This document shows, in pieces, positions 9,156 through 19,758 of a stretch of DNA of 39,778 nt (position 1 is its first letter; every line of letters starts with the position of its first letter). Location: NCBI GenBank assembly GCA_905182775.1, contig CAJJCU010000112.1, positions 1 to 39,778 on the forward strand, read 5' to 3'. Source of the stretch: an uncultured Flavobacteriales bacterium (GTDB lineage Bacteria > Bacteroidota > Bacteroidia > Flavobacteriales_D > Crocinitomicaceae). The notes below the pieces were generated by a model, which saw only the letters and a list, made by a program, of their open reading frames with translations, ran no database searches and was not told where the DNA came from. The position numbers and the translations under genes are program-made.

Positions 9156-9755
9156 ATGCAAGAATTAAAAGATAAAGTAAGTTACGCAGTAGGATTGAGT
9201 ATTGCCGAAAGTTTAAAAAGTCAACAATTAGGGTCGTTAGATCTTGATTTGTTAAGAGACGGGATTCAAGATGTTTTCGAAGAAAAAGAGTTAAAAATAA
9301 ACCCTCAAGAGGCAAATGGATTGATTCAAGAATTTCTTGAAGAAGCTAATTCTGCAGCTTTTGGTGATAATAAAGAAAATGGAACTGTCTTCTTAGAAGA
9401 GAATTTAAAGAGAGATGAGGTTTCATCAACTGATTCAGGACTTCAATACGAAGTGACAGAAGAAGGTACCGGCGCAAAACCAAGTGCTTCTGACACGGTA
9501 ACTGTTCATTACCACGGATCGTTAATTGATGGAACTGTCTTTGATAGTTCTGTTGAAAGAGGTACACCTGCAAGTTTTGGTGTTCACCAAGTCATTCCAG
9601 GTTGGACTGAAGCACTACAATTAATGTCTGTAGGTTCGAAATATAGATTATACATCCCACAAGAATTAGCTTACGGTGCAAATCCTCACCCAGGTGGACC
9701 AATACAACCATACAGTGCCTTAATATTTGACGTTGAATTGATCGAAATCAAATGA
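9156..9755 (+). CDS. FKBP-type peptidyl-prolyl cis-trans isomerase (no signal peptide)
   Basis: VTVHYHGSLIDGTVFDSSVERGTPASFGVHQVIPGWTEALQLMSVGSKYRLYIPQELAYG. Confidence 0.95.
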   Translation: MQELKDKVSYAVGLSIAESLKSQQLGSLDLDLLRDGIQDVFEEKELKINPQEANGLIQEFLEEANSAAFGDNKENGTVFLEENLKRDEVSSTDSGLQYEVTEEGTGAKPSASDTVTVHYHGSLIDGTVFDSSVERGTPASFGVHQVIPGWTEALQLMSVGSKYRLYIPQELAYGANPHPGGPIQPYSALIFDVELIEIK

Positions 9756-10708
9756 GTAGAGGACTTGTCATAATTATTGGATTCATTCTTTTTTCATGTG
9801 GAGATGATGCTGCACAATCGAGCAAAGCCGGCAAAAAGTCAGCTAAAGATAAAATCATCTATTCGCGCAGTAACATTTCATTAAGCACGGAACGTGATAG
9901 CATATCCTATGTTCTCGGTTTTGAAATGGCCAAACCGTTTATTACAGACACTGTTTTTTCACTTTTAGACAAAGAAGAAATCCTTGCTGGGTTTCAAGAT
10001 TCATTGGGATCGATGCGTCTCGATAGCTGTGAAATGAAAATACAGTCTTTTCTTTCTTCAGAGGATTTGCGAAAAAACAAAACCTTCATTAAGCAATGTG
10101 CTTCATGTGTAGGCGCATTGAACAGAATGGAGTTCTATAGTAATTTCGAGGGTCTTAATGCCTTAGATTTAGTCAACTTTGATTTAACGTATACAGGGTT
10201 AAAAGATGGGTTTGACTTAAAAAATGCATTTCTTGACGATACCAATAGTGTGAATATTCTATTTTCTACCCTTAAAACAGAAATAGGAAAGAGATACAAT
10301 GCTACCCTCGAAAAATTTCAGAGAGAAGGCAATGAGTTTTTGAAAAAAAATAAAAAGAAGAAAGGAGTTAAACAAACACCTTCAGGACTTCAGTACAAGG
10401 TTCTCAGGAAAGGAACAGGAGAAAATCCAACTGCAGGCTCAAAAGTCAAAGTAAATTATAAAGGGACTTTGCTTTCTGGAGAAACTTTTGATAGCTCATA
10501 TGACCGAGGTGCACCTATAGACTTTCAATTAAACCAGGTCATTCCCGGATGGACTGAGGGAATCCAATTGATGAAAAAAGGATCTAAATTCGAATTCTTT
10601 ATCCCTCATGAATTGGCTTACGGTGCAAACCCTGATCCGAGGAGTGGTATAAAACCATATAGTCTTCTTATATTTGAGGTAGAACTTTTGGAAATTTCAA
10701 CCCCATGA
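9752..10708 (+). CDS. FKBP-type peptidyl-prolyl isomerase, predicted lipoprotein
   Basis: Lipobox-like MSRGLVIIIGFILFSCG; C-terminal VKVNYKGTLLSGETFDSSYDRGAPIDFQLNQVIPGWTEGIQLMKKGSKFEFFIPHELAYG. Confidence 0.93.
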   Translation: MSRGLVIIIGFILFSCGDDAAQSSKAGKKSAKDKIIYSRSNISLSTERDSISYVLGFEMAKPFITDTVFSLLDKEEILAGFQDSLGSMRLDSCEMKIQSFLSSEDLRKNKTFIKQCASCVGALNRMEFYSNFEGLNALDLVNFDLTYTGLKDGFDLKNAFLDDTNSVNILFSTLKTEIGKRYNATLEKFQREGNEFLKKNKKKKGVKQTPSGLQYKVLRKGTGENPTAGSKVKVNYKGTLLSGETFDSSYDRGAPIDFQLNQVIPGWTEGIQLMKKGSKFEFFIPHELAYGANPDPRSGIKPYSLLIFEVELLEISTP

Positions 10709-11853
10709 CAAGACTACTTTGTGCCCTAGCAACACTATGTATTATTTTTAGTTGTAGCGAGAAAATTGACTTAATTGGAGATTTTAAAGAAACAGCTGTC
10801 GTTTATGGTTTATTAGACCACTCTGACTCCTTACATTATGTTAAAATAACCCGTGCTTTTATTGGCCCTGGAAATGCGATTGAAATTGCTCAAATTGAAG
10901 ATTCAAGTTACTTTAATAATGTAGAAGCAACAATAGATGAGATTGAAGGCGGCAATGTTATACGAACATGGTTACTTAAGGATACTCTAATAGAGAATAA
11001 AGACACAAATGGTGTTTTTTATGCACCCTATCAGAAGGTATATTATTTTAAAACCTTACCAACGACAATTTCTAATTCGGGTGTATACGGAATGGTACAA
11101 ACCTCTTCCAACCAGATGCTCACATCCTTAAACCCAGATGCACAATACCGACTTAACGCTGTCATTAATTCTGGGCAATTTGAAGTTTCAGCAACAACAG
11201 ATCTTGTAAATGACATTACAACTACAGCTGTATCTCAAAACTTTACATTTAAATTCGCAAGCAATCCAGGAGAGTACAAATCAACTGGTGTAACAATATC
11301 AAACTCAGGAAACGCACATGTGGTCAACATTAAGATAGGGGTGAATATCGCAGAGTATATTGGATCAGCATCGGTATCTAAATCATTTGATTGGCAAATT
11401 GGCGAAAGCAATGTTTCTCCAAACTCGTCAAAATCTTTTAGTGCTAACGGACTTACGTTTTACAATCTTGTTCAGAATAACATAACAAATGACCCGCTCA
11501 TTGACAAACGAAATTTTCTAGGCTTTGATATTACGGTTACGGGCGGTTCAGAGGATCTAAATAATTATATTTTAGTAAATCAACCATCTAGTTCTTTAGC
11601 GCAAAACAAACCTACCTATACGAATCTTGATGTAACCAATGGCTATAGAGTCATTGGGATTTTCTCCTCTAGGCAAACAGTGAAGGTCTACAGACCATTC
11701 TATGTCTCGCAACAACAGGCATTTATTAGAGCTATTGATAGGAAAAGTACACAAGAACTATGCGAGGGTCCAATTACAGGATTATTACAATTTTGTTCTA
11801 ATCATCCTGCTGATAATGTAGTCGGGAACGAAGAAACCTTTGCCTGCAACTAA
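10705..11853 (+). CDS. Lipoprotein, DUF4249-like
   Basis: MTRLLCALATLCIIFSCSEKID lipobox; VVYGLLDHSDSLHYVKITRAFIGPGNAIEIAQ resembles DUF4249 N-terminus. Confidence 0.6.
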   Translation: MTRLLCALATLCIIFSCSEKIDLIGDFKETAVVYGLLDHSDSLHYVKITRAFIGPGNAIEIAQIEDSSYFNNVEATIDEIEGGNVIRTWLLKDTLIENKDTNGVFYAPYQKVYYFKTLPTTISNSGVYGMVQTSSNQMLTSLNPDAQYRLNAVINSGQFEVSATTDLVNDITTTAVSQNFTFKFASNPGEYKSTGVTISNSGNAHVVNIKIGVNIAEYIGSASVSKSFDWQIGESNVSPNSSKSFSANGLTFYNLVQNNITNDPLIDKRNFLGFDITVTGGSEDLNNYILVNQPSSSLAQNKPTYTNLDVTNGYRVIGIFSSRQTVKVYRPFYVSQQQAFIRAIDRKSTQELCEGPITGLLQFCSNHPADNVVGNEETFACN

Positions 11854-11873
11854 ATTACTTTTAACCACATATA

Positions 11874-14354
11874 ATGTCTAATCGGCTTACCCTATTTGCT
11901 GATGTGATTTTGCCCGTTCCTATCCATAGGGCTTTCACCTACAGAATTCCATTCGAGATGAATGAGCAAGTAGCTGTCGGTTTAAGAGTAATCGTCCCTT
12001 TTGGTAAAAACAAGTTACATACTGCCATTGTCGTTAATGTTCACGATAGTGTTCCAAAAAACTACCAATCAAAATACGTTGAAGCTGTATTAGATGACCA
12101 GCCCATCGTCACAATTGAGCAATTGAAGTTTTGGAAATGGGTCGCACAGTATTACATGGCTGCGATCGGAGAGGTGATGAATGCCGCGCTTCCTGCAAAC
12201 TTCAAGCTTGGTAGTGAAACCAATATTTCTTTACATCCAGAATTTGACGCATCACATGACCACCTCAATGATCGCGAAGATCAAATTGTCGATTACCTAG
12301 AGGCCAAAGGCTCTTGTACCCTTAAAGAACTCTCAGAATTTCTATCTATACAGACCGTACAGCCCATCGTAAAAACCCTTATAGAAAGAAAAATAATTAT
12401 CTCCAATGAAGAGATCAAACAACGTTATGCTGCTAAAACAGCCATCTGCTTCTTGCTTAAAGAAGATTTTCAGAATGAAAATAACCTGAATATCATTCTA
12501 GAAGAACTTGAAAGTAGCCCTCGAAATACAAAGCAAGTTGAAGCACTTCTTCACATCGTACATTTGGCGCATGAACAGAAAGGATTTTTTCCAATTGAAA
12601 AAAAGGCCATTCTAGACCAAGGAATTAGTGCCTCAGCATTAACAACGCTAGAAAAAAAAGGGATTCTAGTTGCAGAGCGCTTTCAAATTGACCGTGTACA
12701 TCTTAATAAAGGCAATAACGCCGATTTCAAGGAGCTAACTGAAGCTCAAAAGCAGGCTCTTGTTGAAGTACAAGATGCAATGCTCGAAAAGAATGTAACA
12801 CTCCTTCATGGCGTCACTGGTTCTGGTAAAACAGAAATCTATGTTCAAATGATTCAAGACCAGCTTGACCAGGGAAATCAGGTGCTCTTTTTACTTCCCG
12901 AAATTGCACTAACAACGCAGCTGATTCAAAGATTGTCCAAGTACTTCGGAGAGAAAATAGGGGTCTATCATTCCAAGTTCAACCAGAACGAACGCATTGA
13001 GATATGGAACAAGGTCCTACAAGATGATCCACACGAATTTAGAATCATACTTGGTGCGAGATCCTCTGTCTTTTTACCCTTTCAAAATTTAGGATTGGTT
13101 ATTGTTGATGAGGAACACGAAAGTTCGTTTAAGCAATATGACCCCGCACCAAGATATAATGGTAGAGATGCAGCCATTGTATTGGGAAGAATGCATGACG
13201 CTAAAGTGATACTAGGAACAGCAACACCTTCTTTAGAAACTTACTTCAATGCAACGTCAGGTAAATATGGTTTTGTCTCTCTAAAAGAGAGATATAAAGG
13301 TCTTTTAATGCCTGAAGTTTTATTCTCAGATTTGAAAAGGGAACGTAAGCTTAAAAATATGAACTCGCACTTTTCTAATTTTTTATTGGAAGAAATGGAA
13401 CATGTTTTAAGCAAAGGAGAACAAATTATATTATTCCAAAATAGAAGAGGTTATACACCCCTTTGGTCTTGTGAGGTTTGCAGCTGGACACCAAAATGTA
13501 ACCACTGCGATGTATCGCTGACCTACCACAAACAAGCCAACCTGCTTAAATGTCATTATTGTGGTTTTTCAACGAACCCAGTTGGTTCTTGTCCATCATG
13601 CAGTAGCAATAGACTAAATATGATTGGCTTTGGGACTGAAAAGATTGAAGATGAACTTGGCCTCATTTTTAAAGACAAAATTGTCAAAAGATTGGATCTA
13701 GATACCACGCGTTCGAAGAATGCATACGAGAAGATTTTAAATGATTTTGATAAAGGTTTAATTGACATCTTGATTGGAACGCAAATGGTAACCAAGGGTC
13801 TTGATTTTGACAATGTATACCTCGTTGGGATATTGGATGCCGATATGCTTCTAAACCGACCTGATTTCCGAGCATACGAACGTTCATATCAATTGATGTC
13901 TCAAGTTGCTGGAAGAGCAGGTAGACAAGGAAAGCAAGGGAAAGTAATCGTACAAACAGGGGATCCTGAGCATTGGGTTTTACAACTGGTAGGCCAACAT
14001 GACTATGTGCAATTCTATGAGAATGAAATTATAGAACGTAAAAACTACCACTATCCCCCATTTTATAAGCTAATTGCAATTACCCTAAAGCATGAGAATA
14101 TTCATACTATTGATGCATCCGCAGAGCATCTCGCAGAGCTACTTAAGTCTGTATTCAAAGAAAGGGTCATAGGCCCTGAATATCCTATTGTACAGAAAAT
14201 AAGAAACAAATTCCTAAAGACGATCAAAATAAAAATTGAGAAAGATGCTCCTGATTTTAAGGTCAAGCAAAAAATAAAAGAGCTAGTTGATGTGTTCTAT
14301 TCAAATGCTGAGCACAAAAAAGTTAGGGTTGTCATTGACGTTGACCCGCTTTAA
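11874..14354 (+). CDS. priA: Primosomal replication protein N' / replication restart helicase
   Basis: HGVTGSGKTEIYVQ, VDEEHESSFKQ, zinc-binding CEVCSWTPKCNHCDVSL...CHYCGFSTNPVGSCPSC, VAGRAGRQGKQG. Confidence 0.97.
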   Translation: MSNRLTLFADVILPVPIHRAFTYRIPFEMNEQVAVGLRVIVPFGKNKLHTAIVVNVHDSVPKNYQSKYVEAVLDDQPIVTIEQLKFWKWVAQYYMAAIGEVMNAALPANFKLGSETNISLHPEFDASHDHLNDREDQIVDYLEAKGSCTLKELSEFLSIQTVQPIVKTLIERKIIISNEEIKQRYAAKTAICFLLKEDFQNENNLNIILEELESSPRNTKQVEALLHIVHLAHEQKGFFPIEKKAILDQGISASALTTLEKKGILVAERFQIDRVHLNKGNNADFKELTEAQKQALVEVQDAMLEKNVTLLHGVTGSGKTEIYVQMIQDQLDQGNQVLFLLPEIALTTQLIQRLSKYFGEKIGVYHSKFNQNERIEIWNKVLQDDPHEFRIILGARSSVFLPFQNLGLVIVDEEHESSFKQYDPAPRYNGRDAAIVLGRMHDAKVILGTATPSLETYFNATSGKYGFVSLKERYKGLLMPEVLFSDLKRERKLKNMNSHFSNFLLEEMEHVLSKGEQIILFQNRRGYTPLWSCEVCSWTPKCNHCDVSLTYHKQANLLKCHYCGFSTNPVGSCPSCSSNRLNMIGFGTEKIEDELGLIFKDKIVKRLDLDTTRSKNAYEKILNDFDKGLIDILIGTQMVTKGLDFDNVYLVGILDADMLLNRPDFRAYERSYQLMSQVAGRAGRQGKQGKVIVQTGDPEHWVLQLVGQHDYVQFYENEIIERKNYHYPPFYKLIAITLKHENIHTIDASAEHLAELLKSVFKERVIGPEYPIVQKIRNKFLKTIKIKIEKDAPDFKVKQKIKELVDVFYSNAEHKKVRVVIDVDPL

Positions 14355-15227
14355 TTAGCCTAGATAGGACTTAAGAATTACATTTTTAGAGGTATGCTTC
14401 AACCTTCTAATTGCTTTCTCCTTAATTTGACGAACGCGTTCTCTCGTTAAATCAAAACGGTCACCAATTTCTTCGAGCGACAAAGGCATCTTGCCTTCCA
14501 AACCATAAAACATACTTACAACTTCACTTTCTCGAGGCGTTAAGGTTTTTAATGACTGTCGGATATCGCTTCTAAGAGATTCTAGAACCAGATTTGACTC
14601 AGGACTCGGCAATGAGTCTTTACTCCCCATTACATCGTACATACTTGATGAAGAATCGTCTCCCTCTACGAGAGGGGCATCCATTGAGATATGTCTTCCG
14701 TTCTGCGAAAGAGATTGTTTTACTTCTTGAGGCGTACAATCTAAAACTTCAGCAAGTTCATCAGCCGAAGGCGGACGCTCTAATTTTTGTTCTAGTTCTG
14801 AAAAGGCCCTATTGATCTTATTGATATTACCAATCTTGTTGAGTGGTAGACGCACGATTCGTGCCTGCTCTGCAAGTGCTTGTAGAATAGATTGACGAAT
14901 CCACCATACCGCATAGGAGATGAATTTAAAACCTCTAGTTTCATCAAAACGTTCTGCAGCTTTAATTAAACCAAGGTTACCCTCATTAATTAAATCAGAA
15001 AGGGTCAATCCTTGATTTTGATATTGCTTAGATACAGAAACCACAAAACGTAAATTCGCCTTGGTAAGCCGTTCTAGTGCTTGACGGTCTCCCGCTTTTA
15101 TTTTTTGCGCTAATTCGACCTCTTCCTCCGCAGATATTAAATCTACACGTCCAATCTCTTGGAGGTACTTGTCCAATGATGCAGTCTCACGGTTCGTTAC
15201 TTGTTTTGCAATTTTTAGTTGTCTCAT
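14355..15227 (-). CDS. RNA polymerase primary sigma factor, SigA/RpoD family
   Basis: [62 protein letters not shown]; short form without a large region 1.1. Confidence 0.96.
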   Translation of the reverse strand: MRQLKIAKQVTNRETASLDKYLQEIGRVDLISAEEEVELAQKIKAGDRQALERLTKANLRFVVSVSKQYQNQGLTLSDLINEGNLGLIKAAERFDETRGFKFISYAVWWIRQSILQALAEQARIVRLPLNKIGNINKINRAFSELEQKLERPPSADELAEVLDCTPQEVKQSLSQNGRHISMDAPLVEGDDSSSSMYDVMGSKDSLPSPESNLVLESLRSDIRQSLKTLTPRESEVVSMFYGLEGKMPLSLEEIGDRFDLTRERVRQIKEKAIRRLKHTSKNVILKSYLG

Positions 15228-15337
15228 GTTCTATCACATTTACCCTTAAGACGATGAAAATTCGTTAAGGTTGGATGTTTTTTACTATTTTTTTTGAAAA
15301 AGGTTCGGAAATTATTAAAAAAAAGCCTATAGAGTTA

Positions 15338-17023
15338 TTAATGGACTGCTTTCAAAATATTTAAAACACGTTCTTTAAACCTTTCCTTAAATTCAGGGAA
15401 CGTAGACTCTGAAAGGTCTACAGCATACCTTTTCGCATCAATTGAGGTAAATAATGAACGAATGTCATTGATTTGTTCTTGACTGATTTGATTTGATAAA
15501 AATAAATAAATCTCATTCCTTGACAAGCGCAAACTATCCTGTGAGAGCAAAAAAGAACAAAGCGTAAACAAACAATCCTCCATTTTAGAGAGTGCCTCAG
15601 CCTCTGGAATTAAAGGATCGATTACAGAATCAATTTGCTTTTGAATCATGGACAGCTTCGGCACCTTATATACGATTTCAGGAATGACCTTTTTAGCCCT
15701 TTTTCGTCTAAATAGAAGAAACAAAAATAAAAGTGCTGCAACACAACTTAAAACCAAAAGCACTCTGTAAATTAAATTTGATTCCACTTTTAGGTTAGAC
15801 TTAGAAGAAACCTGCTTTGGTTTAACGAGATTGGATGGTTCTACTGTTGATTTTTCAATAATCGAGTTTTGTAATACAGAGGAGTTGAGCAATAGCTTAC
15901 TGGCATTCACTGTCGTATAAGTCCCTTTCTTCGGTTCAAAAAAAGAAATTGAAATGGGCGCAATTTCAATCCTTTTTTCATCGAGTACTCTAACCGGATA
16001 CGTAAAGATTACATTCCCTTTAAATCCCGAGTCACTGATCTTGTAATTATTTGTCGTAATGGGATCGGAATAAAGCTCAAGCTGATTAGGTAATTCAATT
16101 TCAGGAGCGACGGCATGCTGAAGGTTTCCTATGCCATCAATCTCAATCGTTAAAGAAACAATATCATTAGCACTGGCTATAGAATCCGACAAGGCTGCTT
16201 TCACCTTAAAACTCCCCACCAGGCCTGAAAAATCATTGGGCTGCCCTTGCTTAGGAAGGTCCAAAACTTTAATAGTATTGGACTCTGAACGAAGCCTATA
16301 GCTACCATTCCCCGTTAGAATCATCTCAAAAGGAGAGATTAAAATAGCACCTAATTCATTTGGGAAGATCACTTTTTCCTCAAATTGTAGCATTAAATAT
16401 TGCTGACCATCAAGCGCTACTCTCTGCCAATCAAGGTCTTTAGGTATCTGGGCTTCATAAACCTCATGCTTTCCCTCGATAGAATACGCTTCGTAATGAC
16501 GGATGCCGGTAAACTCTTTTTTTGAATATACTTTTGATTTCAAGCTAACAGACTGCCCCCTATATATTTCAACAGATGAGCATGCCGTTTCAGCAAATAT
16601 AGGCGGATTAAGAGGCTCCAGACTATTCGTATTTATTTTCGACTTTCGCTCATTTTTATCAGTACTTACGGAAACCTTTACCTTATTAGAGCTGATTGTT
16701 TTTGACCGCCCCTTAACATATACTGGGCCCAAAACATATTCACCTGACTTGATAAAATAGCCACTTAAGACCTGATAATAAACGGTATTGCTATTTCCGT
16801 TAATATTTTCTTGATTGATTCCATTTGCCTTACCTCTATTTTTAAACGCTGCTGGGAGTTTAATATTAAAATCACTGCCCATATTTGACGTCATTTCAAT
16901 AGTGATCAACTCGCCTACCTTTGGCTGTAGGTTTAAAACCTTGAGCTGAACAACTGGATTCTGGGCAAGCGCACAGGTAAAACAGATGACAAACGATATG
17001 TACAAGGTTATTTTCATTACCAA
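15338..17023 (-). CDS. BatD family protein
   Basis: Signal peptide, repeated beta-rich domain, C-terminal TM VLLVLSCVAALLFLFLLFRRKRAKK; position at the end of the Bat gene cluster. Confidence 0.85.
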   Translation of the reverse strand: MVMKITLYISFVICFTCALAQNPVVQLKVLNLQPKVGELITIEMTSNMGSDFNIKLPAAFKNRGKANGINQENINGNSNTVYYQVLSGYFIKSGEYVLGPVYVKGRSKTISSNKVKVSVSTDKNERKSKINTNSLEPLNPPIFAETACSSVEIYRGQSVSLKSKVYSKKEFTGIRHYEAYSIEGKHEVYEAQIPKDLDWQRVALDGQQYLMLQFEEKVIFPNELGAILISPFEMILTGNGSYRLRSESNTIKVLDLPKQGQPNDFSGLVGSFKVKAALSDSIASANDIVSLTIEIDGIGNLQHAVAPEIELPNQLELYSDPITTNNYKISDSGFKGNVIFTYPVRVLDEKRIEIAPISISFFEPKKGTYTTVNASKLLLNSSVLQNSIIEKSTVEPSNLVKPKQVSSKSNLKVESNLIYRVLLVLSCVAALLFLFLLFRRKRAKKVIPEIVYKVPKLSMIQKQIDSVIDPLIPEAEALSKMEDCLFTLCSFLLSQDSLRLSRNEIYLFLSNQISQEQINDIRSLFTSIDAKRYAVDLSESTFPEFKERFKERVLNILKAVH

Positions 17024-17673
17024 TCTTTAGCTTTCGTGGACGCGTCGTTTTTATTTTTTTCTAACCTTCTTTTGGTATTTGCCGCATCTTTTAATAAATC
17101 ATTAAGAAGCTTTTGTTTTTGTTGCTCTTCAAAGGAGTATTTAGAGGGTTTGGGCTTTTGTTCTGGCCCATCATTAGGTTCACTTTTTGAATTTTCTGAT
17201 TTCTGATTCTGATTCTTGTTTTCCTTATTCTGCGCCGCCTTTTTACGCAAAAGTTGGGATAAATTGTATTTCATTTCAAGGTCTTTCGGCAACACCTTAA
17301 CACCCTCTTTATAATATTCAATGGCCTTTTGAGTATTGCCCGATTTGTAGTTTGCATTCCCTAGGTTATAATAAAGTACTCCTCTATTCTCTGGTTTTGT
17401 TTCCTTTTTTAATGCTTTTTCGAAATTTTCAATCGCTTGATCATAATTCCCTGACCTGTAAGCTGCCTGACCGAGCTCAGTTGCCATCTCTTTTTCATTT
17501 TCAAAATTCTTTTCTGCAACTTGTATTTGCTGCGCACTTTGATAGGACGATAGCGCACCATCATAGTTCTTCGCTTTATATTGCTCCTGTGCAAAAGAAG
17601 CGGTATCTCTAAAGGATTGAGACAAGCAGAATCCATGAATACAAGCCAATAAAAAAACAAATGAAACTTTCAT
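17017..17673 (-). CDS. Tetratricopeptide repeat protein (BatC/BatE-like)
   Basis: TPR units (GVLYYNLGNANYKSGNTQKAIEYYKEGVKVLP); likely start MKVSFVFLL at 17673, overlapping the BatB stop. Confidence 0.85.
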   Translation of the reverse strand: MKVSFVFLLACIHGFCLSQSFRDTASFAQEQYKAKNYDGALSSYQSAQQIQVAEKNFENEKEMATELGQAAYRSGNYDQAIENFEKALKKETKPENRGVLYYNLGNANYKSGNTQKAIEYYKEGVKVLPKDLEMKYNLSQLLRKKAAQNKENKNQNQKSENSKSEPNDGPEQKPKPSKYSFEEQQKQKLLNDLLKDAANTKRRLEKNKNDASTKAKDW

Positions 17674-18740
17674 TTCGGTTTTTTGAATAAAAATGGTAAA
17701 AACACATAAACGCAAAAAGCGACAAAGGCCAAAATGAGAGGCATGTAGTACACCCTTCGCTCTATCTTAAAGGTCAAATCTCGCAAATATCCATTTGAGC
17801 TGAGGTTAATTTCTGTTAATATTAAATCTGTTGCTGGATAAGGGTCCTTGGCATGAAACCAAAGCCCATTTGTAAGCTCGGATAAGTTCTGAACAAAGGA
17901 GAGATTAACTTTGGATAAAATTAAATTTCCAGAATCATCCAAACGCAGCTCTTGATTTCCTTTTGTTATCAACGGGCCGCCAGACTCGGACCCTATTGCA
18001 ACAGAAATGAGCTTAATATTTGAACTAGCGATAGATTCAAAAACTTCATGCCTTTCTGGTTGATGGTCCTCCCCATCTGTTAAAAGGAGAATCACATTAT
18101 TTGCTTTTTTATTTTCTAGAGTATTTTTCGCTTTTTGAAGAGCTCCGCCTACATCCGTACCTTGATTACTAAAATGACTCGTATTCACCTCCGAAACCAT
18201 TAACTTAAAGCGGTCATAATCTCTTGTTAATGGGAGCTCAATCATTGCATTTTCCGCAAAAATACAAAGCCCTATTCGCTGCCCTGACAATTTATTGACC
18301 GTCGCTTTCAATAAATTACGACTAGCCTCTAACCTACTCACCCCTTCAATATCCTTAACATCCATAGATCGAGAAAGGTCTAAACAGACCATAACATCGC
18401 CTTCACGAGAAGCCACAGCCCTACTTTCAGTACCGATCACTGGATCAGAAAGCCCTAACAACAAACCAACAAAACAAAACTTAAGAGCTAAAAACTTATA
18501 GAGATGTCTTTTAGAATGATTGCGATCTCCATACTTCTTTTGGATTATTTTATGATCTTGAACAAACAAGATATAAGCTGGAAGAAGAAGGAGTAAGAAA
18601 TAAAGTATACCCTGATTTTGAAAAATCAAACCTTTGAATCGGAAATTTTGAATGAGGGCAAGGATCAATATTGAGAAAATAAAGTCTAGAAGAAATACCT
18701 TCCAAACCATCCTTTGTTGGAATCTGTCTTTTTTACTCAT
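17670..18740 (-). CDS. VWA domain-containing protein, BatB-like
   Basis: MIDAS DLSRSMD, LLLTDGEDH, TM helices at both ends; likely start MSKKDRFQQ at 18740. Confidence 0.88.
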   Translation of the reverse strand: MSKKDRFQQRMVWKVFLLDFIFSILILALIQNFRFKGLIFQNQGILYFLLLLLPAYILFVQDHKIIQKKYGDRNHSKRHLYKFLALKFCFVGLLLGLSDPVIGTESRAVASREGDVMVCLDLSRSMDVKDIEGVSRLEASRNLLKATVNKLSGQRIGLCIFAENAMIELPLTRDYDRFKLMVSEVNTSHFSNQGTDVGGALQKAKNTLENKKANNVILLLTDGEDHQPERHEVFESIASSNIKLISVAIGSESGGPLITKGNQELRLDDSGNLILSKVNLSFVQNLSELTNGLWFHAKDPYPATDLILTEINLSSNGYLRDLTFKIERRVYYMPLILAFVAFCVYVFLPFLFKKPK

Positions 18741-19758
18741 GTCCTTTAAATAAAAAGAAGTCAATACTAAAAAGGAGTATACTCAAAATCAGAATCGATG
18801 TTAATAAAAACTCAGGAAATGGAATGGCTGCCTGTATATCTGGTCGCATTTTAATTCTCTTTTTCTCTATTTTATCAATCTCCGATATTACTTTTTCTAA
18901 AGACTTCGAGTTGGTCGCTCTAAAATATTTCGCACCTGTAGTCTCAGAAATATCTTCAAGTACCTGCTCATCTATTTCAACAGGTGCATAAAAATAACCC
19001 ATCCCAAAAGGGGACGAATCAGGCATGGGGGCAAAGCCATTTGTACCAACACCAATGCAGTACACCCTAATGTTTTCATCTTTTGCTAGACCAGCCGCCT
19101 CTATCGGAGTAAGGTCTCCCCTATTATTGGTCCCATCTGTTAAAAGAATAATTGCTTTTGACTCTGTGCTATCCCCTTTTAGCTGAGCAACTGCAGTCCC
19201 AAGACCAATACCAATAGCAGTTCCAGGAACCATACCTGCTCCATTAACTCTATCAAGTTGTTCCAAAAGCAGGCCGTGATCTGTTGTCTTAGGACAGGCA
19301 GAATAGGCCTCACCTGCGTAAGCAACCAAACCAATGCGGTCATTCTTCCGGTAGCCTATAAATTGCTCTATCACCTTTTTTGCCGAATTCAAACGATTGG
19401 GCTTTAAATCCATAGCTTGCATGGATTCAGATACATCCAAAACAAAAAGAATATCAATACCTACGACATTTATATCATCATTCTGTTGCTGATTGTCCCA
19501 AGAAAAAGGATGAGCCAAAGCCAGAACGACCAATAAAAAAAAGGCTGTCTTTAAAACAAATAAAGCTTGTCTTAACCTACGGATAAAGGCGGATTGAATT
19601 GACCTCTGAGAAGCTTCAGGTTTAGTAAAGACGACACCATGGAATTGACGGCGCTCTAGATAAAATAAAGCAACTATAAATACAGGCAACAAGAGCAGCA
19701 AATAAAACCAATTTGGCTCTAAGAAATCATACCCTGTATTTCGTATCAACCAATTCAT
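18733..19758 (-). CDS. VWA domain-containing protein, BatA-like
   Basis: MIDAS DVSESMQ, LLTDGTNNRGDLTP, N-terminal TM segments. Confidence 0.9.
   Translation of the reverse strand: MNWLIRNTGYDFLEPNWFYLLLLLPVFIVALFYLERRQFHGVVFTKPEASQRSIQSAFIRRLRQALFVLKTAFFLLVVLALAHPFSWDNQQQNDDINVVGIDILFVLDVSESMQAMDLKPNRLNSAKKVIEQFIGYRKNDRIGLVAYAGEAYSACPKTTDHGLLLEQLDRVNGAGMVPGTAIGIGLGTAVAQLKGDSTESKAIILLTDGTNNRGDLTPIEAAGLAKDENIRVYCIGVGTNGFAPMPDSSPFGMGYFYAPVEIDEQVLEDISETTGAKYFRATNSKSLEKVISEIDKIEKKRIKMRPDIQAAIPFPEFLLTSILILSILLFSIDFFLFKGHE

Noticed and set aside
9052-9315. 87-aa minus ORF across the cdd/FKBP intergenic region
   Set aside because: Leucine/phenylalanine-rich translation mostly antisense to FKBP; the region is better explained as a promoter.
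15310-15355. Possible terminator after batD (AAAGC...GGCTTTTTTTT on the reverse strand)
   Set aside because: Only a short stem with a long loop; too weak to call without folding calculations.
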